Shown here piece after piece: positions 8,071 through 16,294 of a DNA stretch of 37,474 nt. The notes under the pieces are model-generated. The model saw only the letters and a program-made list of their open reading frames with translations, ran no database searches and was not told where the DNA came from. How positions within the stretch are numbered: the first letter of the stretch is position 1; the number at the start of each line of letters is the position of its first letter. Location: positions 1 through 37,474 of the forward strand of contig NZ_JACHNZ010000037.1 of assembly GCF_014199685.1 (NCBI RefSeq), given 5' to 3'. A program made the translations under genes and the position numbers. The DNA comes from Sphingosinicella soli. GTDB lineage: Bacteria; Pseudomonadota; Alphaproteobacteria; Sphingomonadales; Sphingomonadaceae.

Positions 8071-8146
8071 CACATCCTTCCCGAAGGAAGCGCCACCTTG
8101 CCCGGAAAGCAGGTTGGCGTTGGGCCTGAACCCAACTCTTGATGTG
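8071..8146 (-). ncRNA. Compact SAM-I-like riboswitch candidate upstream of the MetA-family gene
   Basis: Minus strand, 8146 to 8071. P1: CACATC (8146-8141) pairs with GATGTG (8076-8071). Then AAGAG (8140-8136), the J1/2 wording of SAM-I. P2: TTGGG/CCCAA with loop TTCAGG. P3: CGCCAACCTGC (8119-8109) and GCAAGGTGGCG (8101-8091), reproducing the SAM-I GGCAACC/GGTGCC core with the AA-versus-U internal loop. P4: CTTCC-TTCG-GGAAG (8090-8077), running straight into P1. Compared with SAM-I, the kink-turn P2 and the J3/4 pseudoknot strand are missing. Downstream, GCCACC (8044-8039) and CCCGG (8030-8026) can pair with GGTGGC (8097-8092) and CCGGG (8105-8101), which would break P3. It ends 72 bases before the gene. 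Confidence 0.65.
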
Positions 8147-8297
8147 ATGCCGTATGTAGGCGGGTTTGCGTCCGCCCTCAAGAGGGAAGGCGCGTTCCTG
8201 CGCGCGCATTGCGCGGCAGGCGAAGCCACGGCTGGACACGCCCCGCCGCCAGCGTTAACCCGGCCCGATCCCACGTCCTGATTTTTCGAGGCCCCGC

Positions 8298-9857
8298 GTG
8301 ACCGTTCCCCACGGCGATTCCATCCTCATTCTCGATTTCGGCAGCCAGGTGACGCAGCTCATCGCCCGGCGCGTGCGCGAGGCGGGGGTTTACTGCGAGA
8401 TCGTGCCGTTCTCGGGCGGCGAGGCGGCGCTGGAGCGCCTGAAACCCAAGGGCATCATCCTCTCGGGCGGCCCGGCCTCCGTCACCGAGGGCGCCAGCCC
8501 CAAGGCGCCGCAGGCGGTGTTCGCGGCGGGCGTGCCAGTGCTCGGCATCTGCTACGGCGAGCAGACGATGTGCGCGGAGCTTGGCGGCAAGGTCACGCCC
8601 TCCGATCACCGCGAGTTCGGCCGCGCCTTCATCGAGATCGTGCGCGATTGCCACCTGTTCGACGGGCTGTGGACCACTGCCGAGACGCATCAGGTGTGGA
8701 TGAGCCACGGCGACCGCGTCGAGGCGATCCCGGAAGGCTTCGAGGTCGTCGCGAAGTCGGACGGCGCGCCCTTCGCCGCGATCGCCGACGACGTGCGCCG
8801 CTTCTACGGCGTGCAGTTCCACCCGGAGGTGATTCACACGCCCGACGGCGCGAAGCTGCTGTCCAATTTCGTGCGTCATGTCGCGGGCTGCTCGGGCGAC
8901 TGGTCGATGGCGGGCTACCGCGACGCGAAGATCGCCGACATCCGCAAGCAGGTCGGGCAGGGCCGCGTGATCTGCGGGCTTTCAGGCGGCGTCGATTCGG
9001 CGGTCGCGGCGGTGCTGATCCACGAGGCGATCGGCGAACAGCTCACCTGCGTGTTCGTCGATCACGGCCTGATGCGTTCGCAGGAGGCGGAGGAAGTCGT
9101 CTCGCTGTTCCGCGGCGCCTACAACATTCCGCTCGTGCACGTGGACGCGGAAGAGCTGTTCCTCTCCGGCCTCGCAGGCATTTCCGATCCCGAGGCCAAG
9201 CGCAAGTTCATCGGCAAGACCTTCATCGATGTGTTCGAGGCCGAGGCGAAGAAAATCGGCGGCGCCGAATTCCTCGCGCAGGGCACGCTCTATCCCGACG
9301 TCATCGAAAGCGTCTCGTTCACCGGCGGGCCGTCGGTCACGATCAAGAGCCACCATAACGTCGGGGGCCTGCCCGAGCGCATGAACATGCAGCTCGTCGA
9401 ACCCTTGCGCGAACTCTTCAAGGACGAGGTCCGCGCGCTGGGCCGCGAGCTTGGCCTTCCCGAGGCGTTCGTGGGTCGCCATCCGTTCCCCGGCCCCGGC
9501 CTTGCCATCCGTATTCCCGGCGATGTCGACAAGGAAAAGTGCGACACGCTGCGCAAGGCGGACCGCATCTACCTCGAGGAAATCCGCAAGGCGGGCCTCT
9601 ACGACGCGATCTGGCAGGCGTTCGCCGTGCTGCTGCCCGTGCGCACCGTCGGCGTGATGGGCGACGGCCGCACCTACGACCGCGTCTGCGCGCTTCGCGC
9701 CGTCACCTCGGTCGACGGCATGACCGCCGACATCTACCCCTTCGACGCCGCCTTCCTCAGCCGCGTCGCCACGCGCATCGTGAACGAAGTGCAGGGCATC
9801 AACCGCGTCGTCTACGACTACACCTCAAAGCCGCCCGGCACGATCGAGTGGGAGTGA
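8298..9857 (+). CDS. guaA: GMP synthase (glutamine-hydrolysing)
   Basis: 519 residues. It converts XMP to GMP with ATP and glutamine. The N-terminal class I amidotransferase domain has the nucleophile Cys85 (GICYGEQT) and a His/Glu pair in [10 protein letters not shown] near 177-179. The ATP pyrophosphatase domain has the P-loop SGGVDSA near 231, and the C-terminal dimerisation domain ends [11 protein letters not shown], as in the family. In the nucleophile motif the usual Met/Leu after CYG is Glu88, a mild variation. The start is GTG 8298. It is divergent from the MetA-family gene; about 150 bases between the riboswitch and this start should hold its promoter. Confidence 0.97.
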   Translation: MTVPHGDSILILDFGSQVTQLIARRVREAGVYCEIVPFSGGEAALERLKPKGIILSGGPASVTEGASPKAPQAVFAAGVPVLGICYGEQTMCAELGGKVTPSDHREFGRAFIEIVRDCHLFDGLWTTAETHQVWMSHGDRVEAIPEGFEVVAKSDGAPFAAIADDVRRFYGVQFHPEVIHTPDGAKLLSNFVRHVAGCSGDWSMAGYRDAKIADIRKQVGQGRVICGLSGGVDSAVAAVLIHEAIGEQLTCVFVDHGLMRSQEAEEVVSLFRGAYNIPLVHVDAEELFLSGLAGISDPEAKRKFIGKTFIDVFEAEAKKIGGAEFLAQGTLYPDVIESVSFTGGPSVTIKSHHNVGGLPERMNMQLVEPLRELFKDEVRALGRELGLPEAFVGRHPFPGPGLAIRIPGDVDKEKCDTLRKADRIYLEEIRKAGLYDAIWQAFAVLLPVRTVGVMGDGRTYDRVCALRAVTSVDGMTADIYPFDAAFLSRVATRIVNEVQGINRVVYDYTSKPPGTIEWE

Positions 9858-9950
9858 CGGATACAAACGGCGGCAGTCGCGTAGTTTCGACGATTTTTTG
9901 CGCTTTCGCTATTTCGCGTTCGCCATTGCGTGAACGCCGAGAAGCCATCC

Positions 9951-10739
9951 TTATACCGTCTGGATCGTACCGCCATCGATGACGAACTCGGCGCCGTGGA
10001 TCGCGGCTGCGCGGTCTGAGGCGAGATAGGCGATGAGGTCGGCGACCTCTTCGGGCTCGGCCCCCCGCCCGATAGAGATCCCGCCCAGGGCATCGAGCAC
10101 GGACTGACGCGCGTCTTCGATCGTGCCGCCACTGGCGGCCTGAAGCATTCCGAGAAAGTCTCCCGTGGCCTCCGTCATGATCCAGCCGGGCGAGACGGCG
10201 TTGACCCGCACGCCCTTGGGGCCGAGTTCCTTCGAGATCGACTTGCTGTAGGTTCGGAGCGCTGCCTTGGCAGCGGCATAGCCGGTCGTGGATTCGGGCA
10301 GCGGCAGGACGGACTGGATCGAGGTCACGTGAACCACGACGCCCGCGCCCCGCTCCAGCATCTGCGGGATCAGCAGGCGGTCGAGCCGGACGGTCGCCAG
10401 CAAGTTGAGATTCAGCTCGGCAAGCCAGTGCTCGTCCGTCAACGCGACGAAGCCACCGGCCGGCGACGCCGAGCCCCCGACGACATGGGCGAGGATGTCG
10501 ATGCCGCCCAGCCGCTCGATCGCCGCCCTGGCCAGCGTTTCGCCGCCCTCGGGCGTGGTCAGGTCCGCCTGGACATAGTCGACGTGTTCCATGGGATCCT
10601 TGATCGCGCGGGCCGCGGTGATGACGCGCGCTCCGCCGGCGAGGAACCGCTCGACCGTGGCGCGGCCGAGGCCCTTGGTGCCGCCGCTGACGAGCACGCG
10701 CTTGCCGGCGAACTCGGTGGGATCTGCCCTGATGCTCAT
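9951..10739 (-). CDS. Short-chain dehydrogenase/reductase (SDR), classical type
   Basis: 262 residues. Cofactor motif SGGTKGLGRA (about 18-27), catalytic Ser in VTSIQS and the YAAAKAA triad (Tyr and Lys near 158-162), with an SPGWIMTEATGDF stretch after it, identify an NAD(P)-dependent oxidoreductase. A C-terminal GAEFVIDGGTIQTV closes the fold. Substrate unknown. It overlaps the upstream NTF2-like gene by four bases (ATGA) and is divergent from a LysR regulator, so the pair is likely one operon under that regulator. Confidence 0.92.
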   Translation of the reverse strand: MSIRADPTEFAGKRVLVSGGTKGLGRATVERFLAGGARVITAARAIKDPMEHVDYVQADLTTPEGGETLARAAIERLGGIDILAHVVGGSASPAGGFVALTDEHWLAELNLNLLATVRLDRLLIPQMLERGAGVVVHVTSIQSVLPLPESTTGYAAAKAALRTYSKSISKELGPKGVRVNAVSPGWIMTEATGDFLGMLQAASGGTIEDARQSVLDALGGISIGRGAEPEEVADLIAYLASDRAAAIHGAEFVIDGGTIQTV

Positions 10740-11071
10740 ACCGTGGTCTCCAGGGTCATGATGGCGCCGTGCACCAGCGTGAAGCGATAGGTGAAGCGGA
10801 GCGGACTGCCCGGGAAGTCGCCATGCGCGGGGCCTTCGACCACGACATCGCCCTCGTCTTCCCGAACCGTGTCGGGCGTGAAGATCGCCTTCACCGGGAT
10901 CACGTCTTCCTCGAACAGCTGGCGGATCGCCGCCTCTCCCTCGAAATGCTTGCCGTTGTCGATGAAGACGGCGTCGCGCAGGAAGGGCTTCAACATGCCG
11001 TCAATATCGAGACGGGCGTTCGCTTCGATATAGTCGGCGATCGGCTTGGGTAGGTCCATTGACATGGTCAT
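10736..11071 (-). CDS. NTF2/SnoaL-like fold protein
   Basis: 111 residues. Pattern IADYIEANARLDIDGMLKPF then FEGEAAIRQLFEE and a closing run of beta strands (RFTYRFTLVHGAIMTLE) is that of small alpha+beta-barrel SnoaL-like proteins, which can be isomerases, cyclases or binding proteins. I see no residues that fix a reaction. Its gene lies directly upstream of the SDR gene and overlaps it (10736-10739), so it probably serves the same small pathway. Confidence 0.8.
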   Translation of the reverse strand: MTMSMDLPKPIADYIEANARLDIDGMLKPFLRDAVFIDNGKHFEGEAAIRQLFEEDVIPVKAIFTPDTVREDEGDVVVEGPAHGDFPGSPLRFTYRFTLVHGAIMTLETTV

Positions 11072-11123
11072 CTCCTCGATGGTGGCGAGGCCTATTTAGC
11101 AATGGACTTTTCACCTGATAATC

Positions 11124-11148
11124 GTGACAAATCGGCATAGTGTGTCAC
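11124..11148. promoter_or_regulatory. Likely LysR-type operator between lysR and the NTF2-like/SDR pair
   Basis: GTGACA (11124-11129) and TGTCAC (11143-11148) form a perfect inverted repeat separated by 13 bases. It lies 13 bases before the LysR gene start and 52 bases before the divergent gene, the usual place for autoregulation and control of the divergent unit. Confidence 0.55.
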
Positions 11149-11161
11149 GGAAACCGGGATA

Positions 11162-12118
11162 ATGAGTCGTCATTCGTTGATCGAGCTCGAGGCGGTTCTT
11201 GCCATCGTTCGGTGCGGCTCGTTTCGAGCAGCGGCGCTCGATCTCGGCATTTCGACCACGGCCATCAGCAATGCCGTCGGCAAACTCGAACGGGAGCTTG
11301 CCGTGCGATTGTTCAATCGCACCACACGCAGTGTCTCGCTCACCTATGCGGGGCGAATTTTCGTCGCACAGATCAAGCCAGCGCTCGAGGACATCCAGAA
11401 AGCGATGAACACGGCGCGCGCCCAGCAGGAGACGCCGTCCGGCACCTTGCGCATCAATGCCTTCGCGACGGCGGCGCGCGAAATCATGGCGCCGCTGGTC
11501 CTGAATTATCTGCAGCGCTATCCGCAGGTTCATATCGACCTCGTCACCGAGGGGCGGCTTGTCGACGTCGTGGCGGCGGGCTTCGATCTGGGCGTGCGCA
11601 GCGCGGATCTGGTGCCAAGCGACGCGATCGCCATACCGCTGGGCCAGGGGCGACGCATGGCGGTTGCCGCATCCCCGGCTTTTTTCGAAAACAGGTCTAT
11701 CCCCCAAGTGCCGCAGGAGCTGCTCACTTATCCCTGCGTTCGCGTGCGGCTACCCAATGGCGCATTGTTCCGATGGCGGTTCGAGAAGGGCGGCGAGGAA
11801 TTGCAGCTCGACGTCGATGGCCCGATCACTCTCGACGAAGCCTCTTTGACCCGGATTGCGGTGATGAACGGCGTGGGGATCGGCTATTTCATGGAAGCCG
11901 ATGTGCGCGAAGACATCGCGGCGGGACGGCTCGTGCGCGTTCTCGAAGACTGGACGCCGCCGCTCGTGCCGCTGTGCCTCTATTATTCCAATCGCCGCAA
12001 TTCCTCCGCGGCCTTCCAGGCCTTTATCGCGCTCGCGCGCGATTTCGCCGCCGGGCGGCTCGCACAGGTGGAAAATAAGACCCCCAAGCGCCCGATAGGC
12101 ATTGGCGTTCCCGCCTGA
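11162..12118 (+). CDS. LysR-family transcriptional regulator
   Basis: 318 residues. The N-terminal winged helix-turn-helix (about 5-64) has [20 protein letters not shown] and [20 protein letters not shown], typical of LysR; landmark short form: [13 protein letters not shown]. The remaining part is the two-lobed effector domain (about 92-300). It is divergent from the NTF2-like/SDR pair and has an inverted repeat in the shared gap, so it probably regulates both. Effector unknown. Confidence 0.93.
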   Translation: MSRHSLIELEAVLAIVRCGSFRAAALDLGISTTAISNAVGKLERELAVRLFNRTTRSVSLTYAGRIFVAQIKPALEDIQKAMNTARAQQETPSGTLRINAFATAAREIMAPLVLNYLQRYPQVHIDLVTEGRLVDVVAAGFDLGVRSADLVPSDAIAIPLGQGRRMAVAASPAFFENRSIPQVPQELLTYPCVRVRLPNGALFRWRFEKGGEELQLDVDGPITLDEASLTRIAVMNGVGIGYFMEADVREDIAAGRLVRVLEDWTPPLVPLCLYYSNRRNSSAAFQAFIALARDFAAGRLAQVENKTPKRPIGIGVPA

Positions 12119-12163
12119 CCGGTGGCAGGTTCGCCGCCGTGCAGCTTTCAGGGAGGGCAGGGG

Positions 12164-13756
12164 ATGACGCGGGATTTTCGGGGCAGAGTGCTGGGCGGAG
12201 CGGTGGCGGCCTGTGTCATGCTGCTGGGCACGGCGGCGATCGCTGAAACGGCGGCGCTGAAGGCCGATGTCGCCAGGGCCGTCGATGCGCGCGCGAAGCT
12301 CGCGCAGCAGATGACCGATTCGATCTTCAGCTTCGGCGAGATCGGGTTCGAGGAATCCGAAACCAGCCGCTACATCACCGACATCCTCGAAAAGAACGGC
12401 TTCAAGGTCACGCGCGGCGTCGCCGGTCTGCCGACGGGCTGGACCGCGACATGGGGCAGCGGCGGCCCGCTCATCGCGATCGGCAGCGATATCGACGGCG
12501 TGCCGCAGGCCTCGCAGAAGCCCGGCGTTCCGTATCACGATCCGATCGTCGCGGGCGCGCCCGGGCACGGCGAGGGGCACAACAGCGGCATCCCGCTCGT
12601 GGTGGTCGCGGCGCTGGCGGCAAGGGATGTGATGCAGCGCGAAGGCATCCCCGGCCGGCTGCTGATCTGGCCCGGCGTTGCCGAGGAGCTGTTGAGCGGC
12701 AAGGCGTGGTTCGTCCGCGCAGGGGTGTTCAAGGATGTGGACGCTGTTCTCTTCGCGCATGTCTCGAGCGGCTTCACGACGAGCTGGGGCGAAGCGGCGG
12801 GCACGGGGATGATCTCGGCCTCCTACACGTTCGACGGCAAGGCCGCGCATTCGGGCGTCTCGCCCTGGTTCGGGCGCAGCGCGCTCGATGCGGTCGAGCT
12901 GATGAACATGGGCTGGAACATGCGGCGCGAGCATCTGCGCCTGCAGCAGCGTTCGCATTATGTCATCACGAACGGCGGCGATCAGCCCAACGTCGTCCCG
13001 CCGCAGGCGTCGGTCTGGTATTATTTCCGCGAGCAGACCTTCGACCGCATCAAGGAAAATTTCGCGATCGGCAACCGCATCGCCGATGCCGCTGCGGCGA
13101 TGACGGACACGAAGGTCACGCGCCGCATTCTGGGCGTGGCGGCGCCCCGGCACTTCAACAAGCCGCTCGCCGAGGCGGCGTGGGCGAACATCGCGGCCGT
13201 CGGCATGCCGTCGTGGAGCGCCGACGACCAGGCGTTCGCGAAGACGGTGCAGCACAATCTCGGCGCGCCGGAGGAGGGGCTGAAGGCGGAGGTCGATGCG
13301 CTGCGCCCGCCGCCTGAAGAAAACTACGTCGGCGGCTCCGACGACATCGGTGACATTTCGTGGACGGTGCCCACGATCACGCTGACCTATCCGTCGAACA
13401 TCCCCGGCATCCCGGCGCATCACTGGGGCTCGGCGATCGCGATGGCGACGCCCATCGCGCACAAGGGCGTGGTGAACGGCGCCAAGGCGATGGCGATGAC
13501 GGTCGTCGATCTGATGACGAAACCTGCGCTGCTCGCCGAGGCGAAGACCTATTTCACCGACGTTCAGACGAAGTCGCAGACATACGTGTCCTTCCTCTCG
13601 GCGGAGGACACGCCGCCGATCCTGCTCAACCGCAAACGCATGGACGAATTCCGGCCGGAGCTGAAGAAGCACTACTATAACCCCGCCCGCTACGGCTCCT
13701 ACATGGAGCAGCTCGGCGTCCGCTATCCGAACACGGAGCGGAGAAAGCCGGAGTGA
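12164..13756 (+). CDS. Periplasmic M20-type amidohydrolase (AbgB-like)
   Basis: 530 residues with a Sec signal peptide (AVAACVMLLGTAAIAETA, cleavage near residue 28). Metal-site motifs of M20 peptidases are visible: GSDIDGVPQ (Asp), GHGEGHNSG (His), VAEELLSG (Glu) and, in the dimerisation lid, AAHSGVSPWFGRSALDA. Layout matches amidohydrolases such as the p-aminobenzoyl-glutamate hydrolase AbgB, which cleave amide-linked substrates; the true substrate is unknown. An ATG at 12164 with GGGAGGG just upstream is preferred to an earlier in-frame start at 12122. The stop overlaps or nearly touches the acetyltransferase gene. Confidence 0.88.
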   Translation: MTRDFRGRVLGGAVAACVMLLGTAAIAETAALKADVARAVDARAKLAQQMTDSIFSFGEIGFEESETSRYITDILEKNGFKVTRGVAGLPTGWTATWGSGGPLIAIGSDIDGVPQASQKPGVPYHDPIVAGAPGHGEGHNSGIPLVVVAALAARDVMQREGIPGRLLIWPGVAEELLSGKAWFVRAGVFKDVDAVLFAHVSSGFTTSWGEAAGTGMISASYTFDGKAAHSGVSPWFGRSALDAVELMNMGWNMRREHLRLQQRSHYVITNGGDQPNVVPPQASVWYYFREQTFDRIKENFAIGNRIADAAAAMTDTKVTRRILGVAAPRHFNKPLAEAAWANIAAVGMPSWSADDQAFAKTVQHNLGAPEEGLKAEVDALRPPPEENYVGGSDDIGDISWTVPTITLTYPSNIPGIPAHHWGSAIAMATPIAHKGVVNGAKAMAMTVVDLMTKPALLAEAKTYFTDVQTKSQTYVSFLSAEDTPPILLNRKRMDEFRPELKKHYYNPARYGSYMEQLGVRYPNTERRKPE

Positions 13757-13761
13757 TCCGC

Positions 13762-14214
13762 ATGATCGGGGTTCGGCAGCTCGGCGCCTCGGACCTTGCG
13801 GGCTTCCGCGCGCTGAACGCCCTGTTCGCCGAAGTGTTCGCCGATCCGGAGAGTTATGCGGCAAAGCCGCCCGGCGATGCGTGGCTCCAGCGGCTGCTGG
13901 CCAGGGACGATTTCGTCGCACTCGTGGCTGAGGACGACGGCGCCGTCGTCGGCGGTCTTGCGGCGTATGTGCTTGAGAAGTTCGAGCAGGAGCGCTCGGA
14001 AATCTACATCTACGACCTTGCGGTCGCGGAGGCGAACCGGCGGCGCGGAATCGCAACGGCGCTCATCCGGTTCCTTCAGCAGGTCGCAGCGGCGCGCGGC
14101 GCGTGGGTCATATACGTGCAGGCCGATCACGGCGACGATCCGGCGATCGCGCTCTATACGGGGCTTGGCGCGCGCGAGGACGTGCTGCACTTCGACATTC
14201 CGGTGAAATCATGA
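13762..14214 (+). CDS. GNAT acetyltransferase, AAC(3)-I-like aminoglycoside 3-N-acetyltransferase homologue
   Basis: 150 residues. The stretch [10 protein letters not shown], then [13 protein letters not shown] (acetyl-CoA loop R/Q-x-x-G-x-A), [20 protein letters not shown] and REDVLHFDI closely follow AAC(3)-Ia ([41 protein letters not shown]) as I remember it. AAC(3)-I enzymes acetylate gentamicin-type drugs. Here the gene sits in an ordinary GC-rich chromosomal context with no cassette attC site. ATG 13762 has GGAG eight bases upstream and matches the homologue's start; a GTG at 13753, inside the preceding stop, is the alternative. Resistance activity is inference. Confidence 0.82.
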   Translation: [150 protein letters not shown]

Positions 14215-14224
14215 GGGTCCAGCA

Positions 14225-14569
14225 GTGATAACGCTCTACGGCATCCCCAACTGCGACACGGTGAAGAAGGCGCGCACCTGGCTTGAAGCGCACGGCGTCG
14301 ACTACGCGTTTCACGATTACAAGAAGGCGGGCATCGATCGGCCCCGCCTGGAGGCGTGGGTGAAGGAGCTCGGCTGGGAAACCGTGCTCAACCGCGCCGG
14401 AACCACGTTCCGCAAGCTGCCGGATGCCGACCGCGAGAACCTCGACGCGAACACGGCGGTGAACCTGATGCTGGCGCAGCCCTCGATGATAAAGCGCCCC
14501 GTTCTCGACAACGGCAAGGTACGTCTGGCCGGTTTCAAACCCGAGGTTTACGCCGCCGCGCTTCGCTGA
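14225..14569 (+). CDS. ArsC/Spx-family thioredoxin-fold protein (YffB-like)
   Basis: 114 residues. YGIPNCDTVKKARTWL has a single redox Cys (NCDT) as in YffB/Spx-type ArsC relatives. NRAGTTFRKLP and PSMIKRPVLDNG (RP loop) complete the fold. YffB proteins are thought to be glutathione-dependent reductases; arsenate reduction itself is not implied, since no ars genes are near. Start GTG 14225 with GAGGG upstream. It follows the acetyltransferase by 10 bases. Confidence 0.88.
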   Translation: MITLYGIPNCDTVKKARTWLEAHGVDYAFHDYKKAGIDRPRLEAWVKELGWETVLNRAGTTFRKLPDADRENLDANTAVNLMLAQPSMIKRPVLDNGKVRLAGFKPEVYAAALR

Positions 14570-14608
14570 GCTTCCCACGCTTGCATGGAGGCGTTACAAG
14601 CCGCTCCC

Positions 14609-15484
14609 ATGTCTACGACCTCCACCACGCTCACGCTCGACACCTCGACGAGCCGTGCCAACCCCACTCCGGCGCCGATGAAGCGCCTCACGGTGCCGCG
14701 CATCCGTCAGCGCAAGGGCGGCGAGCCGCTCGTGATGCTCACCGCGTATACGGTCCGCATGGCGCAGATCATGGATCCGCACTGCGACATGCTGCTCGTC
14801 GGCGATTCGCTGGGGCAGGTGATTTACGGCCTGCCGCACACGGTGGCCGTCACGATGGAGATGATGTGCGCGCACGGTGCCGCCGTCGTTCGGGGCAGCT
14901 ATCATGCCGCCGTCATCGTCGATATGCCGTTCGGCAGCTATGAAGCCTCGCCCGAGCAGGCGTTCACCAATGCCTCGCGGCTCTTGAAGGAAACCGGCGC
15001 TGCGGCCGTGAAGCTGGAAGGCGGCAAGGTGCTCGCGCCCACGGTGGAGTTTCTCACCTCGCGCGGCATCCCGGTCATGGCGCACGTCGGCCTCACGCCG
15101 CAGGCGGTGAACATTCTGGGCGGCTACGGCGTACGCGGCAAGAGCGACGTGGAGGCCCGGTCCATTGTGGCTGATGCGAAGGCGATGGCCGATGCGGGCG
15201 CGTTTTCGATCGTGATCGAAGGCGTGATGGAGCCGATCGCCATCGAGATCACGAAGACCGTGGCATGCCCCACCATCGGCATCGGGGCTTCGGCTCAGTG
15301 CGACGGGCAGGTGCTGGTTGCCGAAGACATGCTCGGCCTGTTCGAGCGCACGCCGAAGTTCGTGAAGCGTTACGGGGCGATGTCGAAGGTGGTGGCGGAC
15401 GCGGTGAAGGACTATGCGGCCGATGTGCGCGCGCGAACCTTCCCCACGGAAGACAACCTCTACCGGGCCGACGAAGAAAAATAG
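14609..15484 (+). CDS. panB: 3-methyl-2-oxobutanoate hydroxymethyltransferase
   Basis: 291 residues. It makes ketopantoate from alpha-ketoisovalerate and methylenetetrahydrofolate for pantothenate/CoA synthesis. Signatures: [27 protein letters not shown] (metal-binding Asp), [10 protein letters not shown]-like [28 protein letters not shown] and [16 protein letters not shown]. The N-terminal [20 protein letters not shown] extension before MKRLTVP resembles sphingomonad PanB. ATG 14609 is chosen by that likeness; an in-frame ATG at 14585 would add eight residues. GGAGG at 14587-14591 is a poor distance from either. No panC or panD is adjacent. Confidence 0.93.
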   Translation: MSTTSTTLTLDTSTSRANPTPAPMKRLTVPRIRQRKGGEPLVMLTAYTVRMAQIMDPHCDMLLVGDSLGQVIYGLPHTVAVTMEMMCAHGAAVVRGSYHAAVIVDMPFGSYEASPEQAFTNASRLLKETGAAAVKLEGGKVLAPTVEFLTSRGIPVMAHVGLTPQAVNILGGYGVRGKSDVEARSIVADAKAMADAGAFSIVIEGVMEPIAIEITKTVACPTIGIGASAQCDGQVLVAEDMLGLFERTPKFVKRYGAMSKVVADAVKDYAADVRARTFPTEDNLYRADEEK

Positions 15485-15544
15485 GGTTTTGCGTGCGCGC
15501 GCGGCCATCGCTATGGTCCCGCGCACATTTTGAGAGGCATAACA

Positions 15545-16294
15545 TTGGCCAGGGAACCATCGGGCACGGCGCCCGAAGACGCCTTCATTCGCGAGGTGGA
15601 CGAGGAAGTTCGCAAGGATCAGCTTGCCGGCTTCTGGAATCGCTTCGGACGCTGGATCGTCATTGTCGTCGGCGGCGGACTCGTCGCACTCGCCGGCTTT
15701 CTCTGGTGGCGCGAAGATCAGGTCCGCAAGATCGGCGTGCTCAGCGAGGAATACTCGACGGCGCAGCAGGGCCTTGAGCTCGGCAATGCCAAGGCGGTCG
15801 AGGAAATCGAGCGCTTTGCGACCGGCAACTACGGCGGCTACACGGCGCTTGCGCGCTTTACCCAGGCCTCGCGCGCGGTCGAAAACGGCGACAATGCCGC
15901 CGCGCTCGCCGCCTATCAGGCGCTCGCCGCCGACAAGAAGCTGCCGCAGCCGCTACGCGACCTTGCGTCGATCACCGCCGTGCGCGTCGAGTTCGATACG
16001 CTGGCGCCTGCGGAGATCGTCAATCGGCTGAAACCCCTCGCGCAGCCCGGCGCGCCGTGGTTCGGCGTTGCGGGCGAGATGCTTGCGGTCGCTTATATCA
16101 ACGAGGGCAAGCCCGAGCTTGCCGGGCCGATCTTCAGCGCGATTTCCTCGGACGAAACCATCGCGCCGTCGCTGCGTCAGCGCGCGCAGCAACTGGCGGC
16201 TTCGCTCGGCAGCCTGCCCGATGCAGAGGTGCCCGATGCAGAGGTGCCTGCAGATCCCGTCCCGGCGCCTGTCGCGACAACCGGAAAGAATTGA
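15545..16294 (+). CDS. YfgM-like membrane-anchored TPR protein
   Basis: 249 residues. An N-terminal cytoplasmic segment (EDAFIREVDEEVRKDQLAGFWNRFGR, shown in part) leads to one transmembrane helix (about 38-56, WIVIVVGGGLVALAGFLWW), then a periplasmic region of helical TPR-like repeats. E. coli YfgM is built the same way, binds the SecYEG-PpiD translocon and is encoded next to bamB and der, exactly as here. TTG 15545 is chosen because AGAGG lies seven bases upstream; a TTG at 15530 is less likely. Its stop overlaps the bamB start by one base. The C-terminus is Pro/Ala rich and contains a short tandem repeat. Confidence 0.85.
   Translation: MAREPSGTAPEDAFIREVDEEVRKDQLAGFWNRFGRWIVIVVGGGLVALAGFLWWREDQVRKIGVLSEEYSTAQQGLELGNAKAVEEIERFATGNYGGYTALARFTQASRAVENGDNAAALAAYQALAADKKLPQPLRDLASITAVRVEFDTLAPAEIVNRLKPLAQPGAPWFGVAGEMLAVAYINEGKPELAGPIFSAISSDETIAPSLRQRAQQLAASLGSLPDAEVPDAEVPADPVPAPVATTGKN
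16217..16246 (+). repeat. In-frame 15-base tandem duplication in the YfgM-like gene
   Basis: CCCGATGCAGAGGTG occurs twice in a row (16217-16231 and 16232-16246), giving PDAEVPDAEV in the low-complexity tail. The two copies are identical, which suggests a recent slippage event. Confidence 0.9.

Noticed and set aside
6658-8142. 494-residue open frame on the plus strand
   Set aside because: Overlaps DUF924 in another frame and runs antisense through the MetA-family gene and its riboswitch; no motif.
8071-8146. SAM-II riboswitch as the identity of the leader of the MetA-family gene
   Set aside because: SAM-II is an H-type pseudoknot with different conserved words; the leader instead has the SAM-I P1-P3 wording.
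9916-9937. Hairpin GCGTTC/GAACGC between guaA and the SDR gene as a terminator
   Set aside because: Only six base pairs with a ten-base loop and no T-run on either strand.
11750-14056. 768-residue open frame on the minus strand
   Set aside because: Antisense to the LysR, amidohydrolase and acetyltransferase genes; rich in Arg/Ala/His without any motif. A normal shadow in GC-rich DNA.
14225-14569. Arsenate reductase
   Set aside because: Has the ArsC/YffB fold but no ars genes nearby, and the single-Cys YffB pattern fits better.
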